A stretch of DNA of 64,000 bases from an uncultured Prevotella sp. (GTDB taxonomy: Bacteria; Bacteroidota; Bacteroidia; Bacteroidales; Bacteroidaceae), in assembly GCA_900553595.1 (NCBI GenBank), contig USEC01000002.1, forward strand, positions 21,105 to 85,104, in the 5' to 3' direction. Both the position numbers and the translations under genes were made by a program. This document shows positions 6,510-15,226 of this stretch, piece after piece; positions within the stretch are counted from its first letter, which is position 1; each line of letters opens with the position of its first letter. The notes beneath the pieces are model-generated. The model saw only the letters and a program-made list of their open reading frames with translations, was not told the DNA's origin and made no database searches.

Positions 6510-9227
6510 TTACTTTATTGCGATTGTAGCTGTTTGTACAGTCTCGTCGTCGAGCACGGCTTTGGCGACATAGATGCCGCTTTGCAGTGCTGATGCATCG
6601 ATAACATTGGTGTCGAAGTTCATGGCGAGCTGTCGTCCGTCCATTGTGAAGAGGGCGATGTAAGCCACATGGCGGTCGGTATTGATTGCGATGCGGCGGT
6701 CGCGCGACACGCTGAATGCCGATTTGCCGTTACCTTTGAGCACGCTGATGCCTGTAACATCGCTGAGATCGAGATATACCGGCACCTTGACAGAGGGTGC
6801 GAGCGGGTCGTTGCTGCTGAGTTTGATGACTCCGTCATACACGTTTCCGCCCAGGTTCTCTGCGTTTATGGTGGCCTTTATCTTCGTTTCGCCTCCGGCA
6901 GGAATTGTCTCGTTCTTCTTGTCTATTGAGAGCCAGTTTACAGCCGAAGTGCGGTCGCCTGTCACATTGGCGCGGATGAGCACGTTACCGTCGTATCCGA
7001 GGTCGGAAAGGGCATACCAGTACTTGTTGTCTTCTACGCTGATGAGGTCGCCGAAACCGGTGACTGAAGGTCCGCGGTCGACTCCCACGAGGTGTTCTAC
7101 GGCACTGTAATTTTCAAATGCGCATCCTATGAAAAGGTCTTCCTTGCCTATTGTGACAGGTTTTTCGAGCACGATGTGGTTCCAAGAGTTCTCCACAGGG
7201 GTAAATTCCTGCATTGTCACGGCGTCGCCGTTCATGAACTGCACGCCGACTCCCTTCCATATTGCCACATACGAAGTGGTGGCTTTGTTAGCGATATATA
7301 CGTCTATCGACGAAATCTTCATTCCGGCGATGCTCTTCATGGCAGCCCTCGGGTAGAAGTGTGCGTAGTTCACATAGCGGTTGCTGGCTCCTGTGATGGC
7401 AGAGTAGTTGCCGGCGTAGGTCAGAACGAGCGGGTCGGTGTCGTCGGCAGCGGGTTCTGCTGCTGCGGCGGGGGCTTTTGCGGGAGCGTAGTTCACCATG
7501 GGAGCCTCGCACTGCATTGCCTTCGGCGAGCGGTAGATGGGTGTCACGTCGGGAGAGAGGGGCAGCTGGTAGTCCACAGCGCAGTCGAGTGTGAGTTCGG
7601 CGTCGCCTTCGTTCTTCACGGTGAGCGTGTGTTCGCTTCCCTGCATGTCGTCCTTTGTGAGGTCGAGTTCCTCCTTGTCTATTTCAAGTGCGGCAGAGTT
7701 GTCTGGACGCACAATGTTGAGCGTGTAGTCCTCGGTCTCGCCGAAGGTGTAGGTCTGGCATGGCGACACATCCTCGTTGCTGAGAATGATGCGCATTGTC
7801 TTCTCGCCGGCAGTGGCACGGGCGTTGTCCGGTATCTTGATGTCGATGGTGCTGCCGGGAACATAGCCGATGAATTCGCCTGCATCGTCGAATACTCCGT
7901 TGCCGTTCCAGTCCACCCACACTTTCATGAAGTCTCCGTTGTTGGCGCGTCCTTCCACATTCAGCTTGAGAGTCTCGCCCGGTTTGATGTCGGTTTTCTG
8001 CTCGCGGAAGTCGGAATACTGGCTCCATGAGCTTTCTTGGCTGATGTTGCCTATTTCCACCTTTGTTATGTATTTGTACTGTGCGGTGTATGTACTGTGT
8101 GAGTCGCAGCTTCCTTCGTTGTTGCTTGTAGTGAAGCTTATGGCGCGGTCGGCATAGTGTTCGTCGCCGGGTGTGGCGTTTTCGATGGTGAAGTTGTGTA
8201 TGCCTTCGCCGGAACAGTCGATGCGTTTGCGGAAGGTGTATTTGTATGGCTCGCCCACGAAGATTGTCTCCGGGATGCGTTCCTCTGCAAGCAGGTTGTT
8301 GCCCTCATAGAGTTGGAGTGTGGCATCTGTTATGTCGTTGGGGCAGATGTTCTTTATTTCCACCTGTACCTTGGCGAACTTGCCTCGTTCCGTGGCTTCG
8401 GGGCTGAGCACTCTTGTGAACTTCAGGCCTTTTTTGGTGATGTATTCTGTCTTGTCGCCGAGCATACAGAAGTTGAACGAGCCTGCATAGTCGATGATTG
8501 ATGAGTTGTCCTCGCTGTAAAGGCGCAGTATTCCGCCGAATTTCACGTTGGCGTCGGACAGCATATAGAATGCCGTGTTGTATTTTTCACCCGTGTCACA
8601 GGCATATACGCTGAGGAATCCGTTCTCCATGCGCATCTTCTCTTTCAGCTTCATGGTGAATCTGTACACCGGAACTTCCTCTTCGCCGAGGTATTTCTCG
8701 CCGGCAATGCCTTCCGATTTCTCCGGCATTACATCGAATTCCTCCTTGTATTTCAGTACGCCTGGGCGACCGTTGTTGTTGGTGTAGAACTCCACCGCCA
8801 TGCGCAGCGGCTTTGTCGGCACATAGTTGTCGAGTGCGAAGCGTCCGAGACACGACACGCTGTCGCAGGTATATGATGTGTTCATGAACAGTCCGTGGAC
8901 CATAACGCCTTCCACCGGACTTGTCACTCCGTCGAAGGGCATGTATGCACGGGCGCGGGCGTAGTCGCCTCGGTTGGTGAGACAGAGGCTCATGTCGGAG
9001 CGGCTGTAACCCTTGTTGCCGCTGACGTATGGGTCGAGGGCTTCGGCATACACTGTGTTTTCGGGACAAGGCATCTTGCCTCTGAACCATGCTTTAAGCG
9101 GTCGGGAGGGGGACAGGTTCTGTCCGGGTGCTGAATAGCATGAAACGGGGCTTTCGTTGTCGGCAAATGCGCCGGCAGGCAAGGCCGTGAGAGCCGCCAT
9201 CAAAAAGGCGTAGATAGTTTTTTTCAT
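6510..9227 (-). CDS. Secreted GEVED-domain protein with type IX-like C-terminal tail (paralogue A)
   Basis: 905 residues. A signal peptide (cleavage near ...GAFA-DN) is followed by about 370 residues that I cannot assign to a family. A GEVED domain lies at about 395-515 (VWVDWNGNGVFDDAGEF ... FGETEDYTL). Next comes an Ig-like segment (LEIDKEELDLTKDD...), a second Ig/carbohydrate-binding-like beta region, and a C-terminal module ending FTMDGRQLAMNF...SGIYVAKAVLDDETVQTATIAIK. The last module resembles the type A sorting domain used by the type IX secretion system, so export to the surface or medium is likely. No catalytic motif was recognised. The upstream gene at 9500-12232 is a close paralogue with the same layout, promoter spacing and tail. 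Confidence 0.8.
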   Translation of the reverse strand: MKKTIYAFLMAALTALPAGAFADNESPVSCYSAPGQNLSPSRPLKAWFRGKMPCPENTVYAEALDPYVSGNKGYSRSDMSLCLTNRGDYARARAYMPFDGVTSPVEGVMVHGLFMNTSYTCDSVSCLGRFALDNYVPTKPLRMAVEFYTNNNGRPGVLKYKEEFDVMPEKSEGIAGEKYLGEEEVPVYRFTMKLKEKMRMENGFLSVYACDTGEKYNTAFYMLSDANVKFGGILRLYSEDNSSIIDYAGSFNFCMLGDKTEYITKKGLKFTRVLSPEATERGKFAKVQVEIKNICPNDITDATLQLYEGNNLLAEERIPETIFVGEPYKYTFRKRIDCSGEGIHNFTIENATPGDEHYADRAISFTTSNNEGSCDSHSTYTAQYKYITKVEIGNISQESSWSQYSDFREQKTDIKPGETLKLNVEGRANNGDFMKVWVDWNGNGVFDDAGEFIGYVPGSTIDIKIPDNARATAGEKTMRIILSNEDVSPCQTYTFGETEDYTLNIVRPDNSAALEIDKEELDLTKDDMQGSEHTLTVKNEGDAELTLDCAVDYQLPLSPDVTPIYRSPKAMQCEAPMVNYAPAKAPAAAAEPAADDTDPLVLTYAGNYSAITGASNRYVNYAHFYPRAAMKSIAGMKISSIDVYIANKATTSYVAIWKGVGVQFMNGDAVTMQEFTPVENSWNHIVLEKPVTIGKEDLFIGCAFENYSAVEHLVGVDRGPSVTGFGDLISVEDNKYWYALSDLGYDGNVLIRANVTGDRTSAVNWLSIDKKNETIPAGGETKIKATINAENLGGNVYDGVIKLSSNDPLAPSVKVPVYLDLSDVTGISVLKGNGKSAFSVSRDRRIAINTDRHVAYIALFTMDGRQLAMNFDTNVIDASALQSGIYVAKAVLDDETVQTATIAIK

Positions 9228-9350
9228 AAGCGTTTATAGTTAATGTAATGTATTGTCTGACCTTGGAAACCTCCTTGTGTGTCGTTGGAGCGTATGCCGG
9301 AATAAGGCGGGTAAACGCCATTGGGTTTCATCTGTTTATATGTGTGATGG

Positions 9351-9382
9351 CAAATTTACATGATTTATTCTGTCTGTACAAG
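9351..9382 (-). promoter_or_regulatory. Promoter of paralogue A
   Basis: On the minus strand, TAAATTTG (9351-9358) lies 20 bases downstream of CTTG (9379-9382). The same box sequence and spacing occur before paralogue B, so the promoter was probably duplicated with the gene. Confidence 0.6.
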
Positions 9383-9410
9383 TTTTTTGCCTGTTTTTTG
9401 GAACTGTGAC

Positions 9411-9452
9411 AAAAAAAGTACCGGCGCAATATGTGGTTGCGCCGGTACTTTT
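9411..9452 (-). terminator. Terminator of paralogue B
   Basis: AAAAAGTACCGGCGCAA pairs with TTGCGCCGGTACTTTT around a 7-base loop, with T-runs on both strands. It lies 48 bases after the stop codon of the gene at 9500-12232. Confidence 0.85.
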
Positions 9453-9499
9453 ATCATTGTCCAACTTCCGCAGTTATGGAAGTGGTTGTTACGTTCGTT

Positions 9500-12232
9500 T
9501 TACTTTATTGCGATAGTCGCTGTTTGTACGGTATCATCGTCGAGTACTGCCTTTGCCACATAGATGCCGCTTCTCAGTGTTGAGGCATCAACGACATTGG
9601 TGTCGAAGTTCATGGCGAGCTGGCGTCCGTCCATTGTGAAGAGAGCGATGTAAGCCACATGACGGTCGGTGTTGATGGTGATGCGGCGGTCGCGTGTCAC
9701 GTTGAATGCCGACTTGGTGTCGCCCTTGAGTACGTTGATTCCTACGAGATCGCTGAGGTCGAGGTAAACGGGAATCTTTGCTGTCGGTGCGAGCGGGTCG
9801 TTGCTGCTGACCTTGATTACGCCGTCATACACGTTTCTGTCGTATATGCTTCCGTTCATGTTTGCAGCATTGATGGTGGCTGTCAGTTTCGATTCGCCGC
9901 CTGCGGGTATTGTCTCGTTCTTCTTGTCGATGTTGAGCCAGTTCACAGCCATGTTGCGTGAGCCTGTCGCATTGGCGCGGATGAGCACGTTGCCGGCGTA
10001 TCCGAGGTCGGCAAGTGAGAACCATCGGTTGCTGTTTTCAGAGCTGATGAGGTCGCCGAAACCGATGACTGTGGGTCCGCGGTCCACTCCCACGAGGTAA
10101 TTGACGAAGTTGCCGCCTTCGAAAATACATCCGATGAAGTAGTCTTCGTCAGATACGACGAACGGTTCGTTGAGTACTATGTGGTTCCAAGAGTCTGCAA
10201 CCGGAGTGAATTCCTGCTTGTACAGAACTTTCTCGTGTGTGTACTGTGTTCCGCCTCCGCGCCATATTGCGATGTATGACTTGCTTGCCTTTTCAGCAAC
10301 GAACACGTCGATTGACGAAATCTTCATGCCGGCGATGTACTTCAATGACTGTTTTGGATAGAAGTGGGCGTAGCTCACGACGCTGGCGGCAGCACCTGTG
10401 TTGCCTGAGTAGTTGCCGGCGTAGGTCAGAACGAGCGGGTCGTCTTCCGTTGCAGCAGGTTCGTCGGCTGCAAGTGGGGCTTTTGCGGGAGCGTAGTTCA
10501 CTGCGGGAGCCTCGCACTTGGTTCTTTCCGGTGCGCGGTTTACGGGGTTGATGTCGGGTGACAAAGGCAGCTGGTAGCCCACGGAGTAGTTGAGTGTGAG
10601 GTCGGCGTCGCCTTCGTTCTTCAGTGTGATGACGTGATTGCTGTTGTTTACATCGTCCTTTGTGAGGTCGAGTTCATTGCAGTCGATGGAAAGGGCGGCT
10701 GAGTTGTCGGGGCGTACAACGTTGAGTGTGTAGTCCTCAGTCTCGCCGTAGGTGTAGGTCTGGCATGGCGACACGTCCTCGTTGCTGAGGATGATGCGCA
10801 GTGTCTTCTCGCCGGCTGTCGTCTGTGCGTTCTCCGGAATCTTGATGTCGATGGATCCGCGTGAAACGTAGCCTATGAACTCACCAGCATCGTCGAACAC
10901 TCCGTTGCCGTTCCAGTCCACCCACACTTTCAGGTAGTCGCCGTTGCTGGCGCGCTTCTCCACGTTCAGCGTGAGGGTTTCACCCGGTCTGATGTCGGTC
11001 TTGTTGTTGCGGTAGTCGGTGTAGAGGCTCCATGAGCTTTCCTGGCTGATGTTGCCGATTTCCACTTTGCTTATGTACTTGTATTTTCCGTTATAGGAAC
11101 TCTTTGACTCGCAGTTGCCGACATTGTTGATAGTGGTGAAGTCTATGGCGTGGCCAGCCAGAAGTGCGTCGTCCTTTGTTACGTTCTCTATTCTGAAGTT
11201 GTGTGTGCCTTCAGCCGAACAGTCGATGCGTGTCTGGAAAGTGTATTTGTATGTCGTTCCGGCGTAGATCGTCTCCGGGATGCGTTCTTCTGCCAGAAGG
11301 TTGTCGCCTTCATAGAGCTGGAGTGTGGCGTCGCTGACATCGGTCTTGCCGTAGTTCTTGACTTCCACCTGCACCTTGCCGTATTTGCCGTGTTCCGTGG
11401 TTTCCGGGCTGAGCACGCGTGTGAGCTTCAGACCCTTGTCGACAAGCGATTTGGTCTTGTCGCCAAGCATACAGTAGTTGAATGTGCCGGCGTAGTCCTG
11501 CTGTGGCTTGCCGTCTTCGGTGAAGAGACGCAGGATGCCGCCCATTTTCACGTTGGCGTCGTGCACCAGATAGAATGCCGTTTCGTACTTCTCGCCCGTG
11601 TCACAGGCATAGACGCAAAGGAATCCGTTCTCGATGCGCACATCCTCTTTCAGCTTCATTGTGAAGCGGTAGATTGGAACTACCTCTTCGCCGATGTGTG
11701 CCGAACCGGCTGTACCGTTCGATTTCTCCGGCATTACGTCGATTTCCTCCTTGTATTTCAGTTCGCCTGGGCGGCCGTTGTCGTTGGTGTAGAACTCCAC
11801 ACCCATGCGCATCTTCTTTTTCGGGATATAGTTCTCGAGGTCGAAGCGTCCGAGACATGACACGCTGTCGCAGGTGTAGGCTGTGTTCATGAAGATACCG
11901 TGCACTACGATGCCGTCCACGGGGTTGGTGACTCCGTCGAAAAGCATGAACGCCTTGGAGCGGATGTAGCGTCCGTCGTTGCTGATGCAGAGGCTCATGT
12001 CGGAGCGTCCGAAGCCTTTGTTACCACCGACAGAGGTGTCGATGGCCTCTGAGTGCACTGTGTTGTCGGGGCAAGGCATGCTGCCGTCCACCCACGAACG
12101 CTGCGGCCGTGATGAAGCCATGTTTTTCCCAAAGGGCACTGAGAATGAAAGCGGATTGTCGTTGTCGGCAAATGCGCCGACAGGTGTAGCCATCAAGGCT
12201 GCCAACAATAGGGCTTGTAAAGATTTTTTCAT
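9500..12232 (-). CDS. Secreted GEVED-domain protein with type IX-like C-terminal tail (paralogue B)
   Basis: 910 residues, with the same domain order as its neighbour: signal peptide (…VGAFA-DN), unassigned N-terminal half, GEVED domain (VWVDWNGNGVFDDAGEF ... YGETEDYTL), Ig-like segments and the tail ending SGIYVAKAVLDDDTVQTATIAIK. Identity to paralogue A is high throughout and nearly complete over the last 60 or so residues. The largest visible difference is a short insertion (GSIYDRNVYDG against GNVYDG) that explains most of the 5-residue length difference. The pair therefore arose by tandem duplication, possibly with later gene conversion at the 3' end. It has its own promoter and terminator, so the two genes can be expressed separately. 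The substrate or role is not evident. Confidence 0.8.
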   Translation of the reverse strand: MKKSLQALLLAALMATPVGAFADNDNPLSFSVPFGKNMASSRPQRSWVDGSMPCPDNTVHSEAIDTSVGGNKGFGRSDMSLCISNDGRYIRSKAFMLFDGVTNPVDGIVVHGIFMNTAYTCDSVSCLGRFDLENYIPKKKMRMGVEFYTNDNGRPGELKYKEEIDVMPEKSNGTAGSAHIGEEVVPIYRFTMKLKEDVRIENGFLCVYACDTGEKYETAFYLVHDANVKMGGILRLFTEDGKPQQDYAGTFNYCMLGDKTKSLVDKGLKLTRVLSPETTEHGKYGKVQVEVKNYGKTDVSDATLQLYEGDNLLAEERIPETIYAGTTYKYTFQTRIDCSAEGTHNFRIENVTKDDALLAGHAIDFTTINNVGNCESKSSYNGKYKYISKVEIGNISQESSWSLYTDYRNNKTDIRPGETLTLNVEKRASNGDYLKVWVDWNGNGVFDDAGEFIGYVSRGSIDIKIPENAQTTAGEKTLRIILSNEDVSPCQTYTYGETEDYTLNVVRPDNSAALSIDCNELDLTKDDVNNSNHVITLKNEGDADLTLNYSVGYQLPLSPDINPVNRAPERTKCEAPAVNYAPAKAPLAADEPAATEDDPLVLTYAGNYSGNTGAAASVVSYAHFYPKQSLKYIAGMKISSIDVFVAEKASKSYIAIWRGGGTQYTHEKVLYKQEFTPVADSWNHIVLNEPFVVSDEDYFIGCIFEGGNFVNYLVGVDRGPTVIGFGDLISSENSNRWFSLADLGYAGNVLIRANATGSRNMAVNWLNIDKKNETIPAGGESKLTATINAANMNGSIYDRNVYDGVIKVSSNDPLAPTAKIPVYLDLSDLVGINVLKGDTKSAFNVTRDRRITINTDRHVAYIALFTMDGRQLAMNFDTNVVDASTLRSGIYVAKAVLDDDTVQTATIAIK

Positions 12233-12445
12233 AAGTGATATAGTTTAATTGTAATGAAATTCAAGTGCTAAAGGCCTTTTCTGAAATGCGGTAAGGTCAT
12301 GGATGCCTGTCGGAAGTTTCTTGTGTCTTCCGGATTTTTGTCTGCTGACGGCGTGCTTCCCTGCTGCTTTCCAGCTGGGACTATGACGGCTTTCCGCCGG
12401 TATGCAAGACCTGAATCCTTAACTTCTGTTTGACCTTTATGCCGA

Positions 12446-12477
12446 CAAATTTACATATTTCATTTCGTACGGACAAA
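12446..12477 (-). promoter_or_regulatory. Promoter of paralogue B
   Basis: On the minus strand TAAATTTG (12446-12453) is preceded by TTTG (12474-12477) with a 20-base spacer, a full Bacteroidetes promoter. The leader to the ATG is over 200 bases. Confidence 0.65.
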
Positions 12478-12707
12478 ACTTTTGCGCTTTTTTTATGTCT
12501 TGTCGGGTAAAAATGTGTCGTTCAGTGGCTTGTAACCGTCAGTTTCCTTCCCTCCGCCAAGGTGTTTCTGCTTCCGGCGGATTCAGTAGATTCAGGCTTT
12601 TCATGGGTTGGAAAAGGTGTTGCCGGCGTGTGAATGCCGGTTTGTGGTAAGGTGTTTGTAATCAGGTGGTTATGCCGTTGTGTCGCAACGGCGTTATGGT
12701 GCGTTTG

Positions 12708-12795
12708 CAAACAAGGCTTCTTTTGGATGAAAAGAAGCCTTGTTTGGAGTGTAAAGAAGCCTTGTTTGCGATGCAAAGAAGCCTTGTTTGAAAAC
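12708..12795. repeat. 22-bp-period repeat array (one reverse, three forward units)
   Basis: The unit CAAACAAGGCTTCTTTT (12708-12724) is separated by 5 bases from its perfect 17-base reverse complement (12730-12746). Two more forward units (AAAGAAGCCTTGTTTG) follow at exact 22-base steps. The array ends in TTTGAAAAC, a terminal sequence shared with other arrays. It lies in the 1058-base divergent gap between paralogue B and etfB. Confidence 0.85.
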
Positions 12796-12852
12796 GGGGG
12801 AAATAAGCGTTGTCGTCGGGGCTTGCAGTGGGTTTCGCATAGAGGAGGTGTG

Positions 12853-13010
12853 GTCAAAACGGGAGTTAGTCGAAGTTATCGGAAGTTAATCCGCCTATGG
12901 CGGATGGAAGGTAACGGACATTACCATTAGTTTTCAATGGGTTCTGCTATTGTCCGTTATCTTCCTTTAACTTCCGGCGAAGCCTAACTTCCGATAACTT
13001 CCGTTTTGAC
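12853..13010. repeat. 158-base imperfect inverted repeat rich in GAAGTTA
   Basis: The outer ends GTCAAAACGG / CCGTTTTGAC are perfect complements. Inside them AAGTTATCGGAAGTTA faces TAACTTCCGATAACTT, each arm has its own mini-hairpin (TCCGCC/GGCGGA and GGC/GCC), and the inner arms GTAACGGACA / TGTCCGTTA close around about 30 bases. There is no ORF inside. The GAAGTTA motif also makes up the repeats flanking the gene at 15227-15607. Confidence 0.65.
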
Positions 13011-13153
13011 TTTACCGCCCGTAGCTGGAAATTTTTACCGGACAGCAATGATATAATATAATAAGGTGTAAAAGGAAGCGCAAATCTCCTTGTCTTCCGC
13101 CGTCTTGTAGGCTGACATCACGCCTCATACTTGCGGAATCCTGCTGATATTTT

Positions 13154-13213
13154 AATGCACAAAACGCCGCGAATGTGCATAATCGGTGCACATTCAGGTG
13201 CTTTTTGTGCATT
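13154..13213. promoter_or_regulatory. Nested dyad (candidate operator) upstream of etfB
   Basis: The outer perfect 11-base arms are AATGCACAAAA (13154-13164) and TTTTGTGCATT (13203-13213). The inner perfect 9-base arms are GAATGTGCA (13171-13179) and TGCACATTC (13187-13195). Both share one centre. The structure ends 14 bases before the -33 box of the etf promoter, so it is more likely a protein-binding site than an RNA leader. Confidence 0.55.
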
Positions 13214-13227
13214 TTGTAAGCCTTTAA

Positions 13228-13259
13228 TTTGGTTGCCTTGGATAAAGTTAGTACTTTTG
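13228..13259 (+). promoter_or_regulatory. Promoter of the etfB-etfA-acyl-CoA dehydrogenase operon
   Basis: TTTG (13228-13231), a 20-base spacer and TACTTTTG (13252-13259), 31 bases before the etfB start codon. Confidence 0.75.
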
Positions 13260-13290
13260 CAATCTGAAATTTCACAGTAATTATTATTAT

Positions 13291-14160
13291 ATGAGTTTGA
13301 AAATTGTTGTACTTGCCAAGCAAGTACCCGACACCCGAAATGTCGGAAAGGACGCGATGACTGCCGAAGGCACTGTCAATCGTGCGGCTCTTCCGGCTAT
13401 CTTCAATCCAGAAGACTTGAATGCTTTGGAGCAGGCTCTGCGTCTTAAGGAGCAGAATCCCGGCTCGACTGTAGGAATATTGACCATGGGTCCTCCGCGT
13501 GCAGCCGAAGTTATCCGTCAGGGCCTTTATCGTGGAGCCGACACCGGATGGCTTCTCACCGACCGTCTGTTTGCCGGTGCCGACACCCTCGCTACATCTT
13601 ACGCTCTCGCCACAGCCATTCAGAAGATTGGCGATGTGGATGTGGTAATCGGAGGACGGCAGGCCATCGACGGCGACACGGCACAGGTGGGTCCGCAGGT
13701 GGCCCAGAAGCTGGGTCTTTCGCAGGTGACATACGCAGAGGAGATACTCAAGTGTGAGGACGGAAAGCTCACCATACGCCGCCACATCGACGGTGGTGTG
13801 GAGACAGTGGAGGCACCGATGCCCCTCGTTGTCACCGTCACAGGAAGCGCAGCACCATGCCGCCCCGCCAACGCAAAGCTCGTGATGAAGTACAAGCGCG
13901 CCACAGCACCGATGGAACGCACTGCCGACGACAACTACGCCTACCTCTACGACGAGCGTCCATACCTCACGCTCAACCAGTGGACAGTGGCCGATGTGGA
14001 CGGAGACCCCGAACAGTGCGGACTCAGCGGTTCGCCAACAAAGGTGAAAGCCGTCAAGAACATCGTGTTCCAGGCAAAGGAAAGCAAGACCCTTACAGGC
14101 TGCGACGCCGACATAGAGGGACTTATCAAAGAATTGTTGGACGAAAAGATTATTGGATAA
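13291..14160 (+). CDS. etfB: Electron transfer flavoprotein, beta subunit
   Basis: 289 residues. It starts MSLKIVVLAKQVPDTRNVG, the typical EtfB N-terminus, and contains the nucleotide-binding region DVVIGGRQAIDGDTAQVGPQVA. EtfB binds AMP (or, in bifurcating forms, a second FAD) and with EtfA carries electrons from acyl-CoA dehydrogenase to the respiratory chain or to another acceptor. The stop codon abuts the etfA start (TAA then ATG), so the two are translationally close. The first gene of an operon with the promoter at 13228-13259. Whether this Etf bifurcates electrons cannot be decided by eye. Confidence 0.95.
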   Translation: MSLKIVVLAKQVPDTRNVGKDAMTAEGTVNRAALPAIFNPEDLNALEQALRLKEQNPGSTVGILTMGPPRAAEVIRQGLYRGADTGWLLTDRLFAGADTLATSYALATAIQKIGDVDVVIGGRQAIDGDTAQVGPQVAQKLGLSQVTYAEEILKCEDGKLTIRRHIDGGVETVEAPMPLVVTVTGSAAPCRPANAKLVMKYKRATAPMERTADDNYAYLYDERPYLTLNQWTVADVDGDPEQCGLSGSPTKVKAVKNIVFQAKESKTLTGCDADIEGLIKELLDEKIIG

Positions 14161-15183
14161 ATGAACAACGTATTCGTATATTGCGAAATAGAAGGCACCC
14201 AGGTGCAGGAGGTTTCACAGGAACTTCTCACCAAGGGACGCAAGCTTGCAAACCAGCTCGGCGTGGAACTCAACGCCATCGTGGCAGGTACAGGCATCAA
14301 GGATAAAGTGGAAAGCCAGATTCTGCCGTACGGCGTAGATAAGCTTTTCGTGTTCGACGCCGAGGGACTCTTCCCCTATACATCGGCACCTCACACCGAC
14401 ATACTTGTAAACCTTTTCAAGGAAGAGCATCCGCAGATAGCACTCATGGGCGCAACCGTAATCGGACGCGACCTCGGTCCGCGCGTCTCTTCGTCGCTCA
14501 CCAGCGGCTTGACAGCCGACTGTACCGAACTCGAGATAGGCGACTACGACGACAAGAAGAGCGGCAAGCACTTCGATAACCTGCTCTATCAGATTCGTCC
14601 CGCATTCGGTGGCAACATCGTCGCTACCATCGTGAACCCCGAACACCGTCCGCAGATGGCGACAGTGCGCAGCGGAGTGATGCAGAAAGCCGTTTATGAA
14701 GGCAAGGCAAAGGGCGAAGTGGTATATCCCGATGTGGCAAAGTATGTACCCGAAGCCGACTATGTGGTGAAGGTGCTCGACCGTCATGTGGAAGCAGCCA
14801 AGCACAACCTCAAGGGTGCGCCAATCGTCGTTGCAGGCGGTTACGGCGTGGGAAGCAAGGAAAACTTCGACCTTCTCTTCCAGCTCGCAAAGGAACTTCA
14901 CGGTGAAGTGGGAGCAAGCCGCGCCGCAGTGGATGCCGGATGGGTGGACCACGACCGTCAGATAGGTCAGACAGGCGTCACCGTTCATCCCAAGGTTTAC
15001 ATCGCTTGCGGCATCTCCGGACAGATACAGCACATCGCAGGTATGCAGGATTCGGGCATCATCATCTCTGTAAACAGCGACCCCGAAGCCCCCATCAACA
15101 AGATAGCCGACTATGTCATCAACGGAACCGTCGAAGAAGTGCTCCCGAAACTGATTAAGTATTATAAGCAGAATAACAAGTAA
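14161..15183 (+). CDS. etfA: Electron transfer flavoprotein, alpha subunit
   Basis: 340 residues. The N-terminal half matches the Etf domain shared with EtfB. The C-terminal FAD-binding domain is well conserved: GGYGVGSKENF, GASRAAVDAGWVDHDRQIGQ and the family signature ACGISGQIQHIAGM...INSDPEAPINKIADY-like segment (here VNSDPEAPINKIADY). It partners the EtfB encoded immediately upstream with no spacing. An acyl-CoA dehydrogenase follows after an inserted small gene, so the natural redox partner is encoded in the same operon. Confidence 0.96.
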   Translation: MNNVFVYCEIEGTQVQEVSQELLTKGRKLANQLGVELNAIVAGTGIKDKVESQILPYGVDKLFVFDAEGLFPYTSAPHTDILVNLFKEEHPQIALMGATVIGRDLGPRVSSSLTSGLTADCTELEIGDYDDKKSGKHFDNLLYQIRPAFGGNIVATIVNPEHRPQMATVRSGVMQKAVYEGKAKGEVVYPDVAKYVPEADYVVKVLDRHVEAAKHNLKGAPIVVAGGYGVGSKENFDLLFQLAKELHGEVGASRAAVDAGWVDHDRQIGQTGVTVHPKVYIACGISGQIQHIAGMQDSGIIISVNSDPEAPINKIADYVINGTVEEVLPKLIKYYKQNNK

Positions 15184-15226
15184 GTAGTTAAGAATACAGA
15201 AGTTAAGAAGTTAAGCCATTAGTCTT
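15184..15226 (+). repeat. Left flanking repeat of the four-helix-bundle insertion
   Basis: AGTTAAGAA...CAGAAGTTAAGAAGTTAAGCCA lies between the etfA stop and the next ATG. Its reverse complement, with small differences, occurs at 15617-15655 after the inserted gene. Together they form inverted repeats around 15227-15607. Confidence 0.7.

Noticed and set aside
7092..8030. 312-codon plus-strand frame opposite the GEVED protein
   Set aside because: Antisense shadow; the minus-strand frame has a signal peptide, a GEVED domain and a close paralogue.
12708..12795. CRISPR array
   Set aside because: The unit core is 15-16 bases with 6-7 variable bases, units invert within an array, and no cas genes are present.
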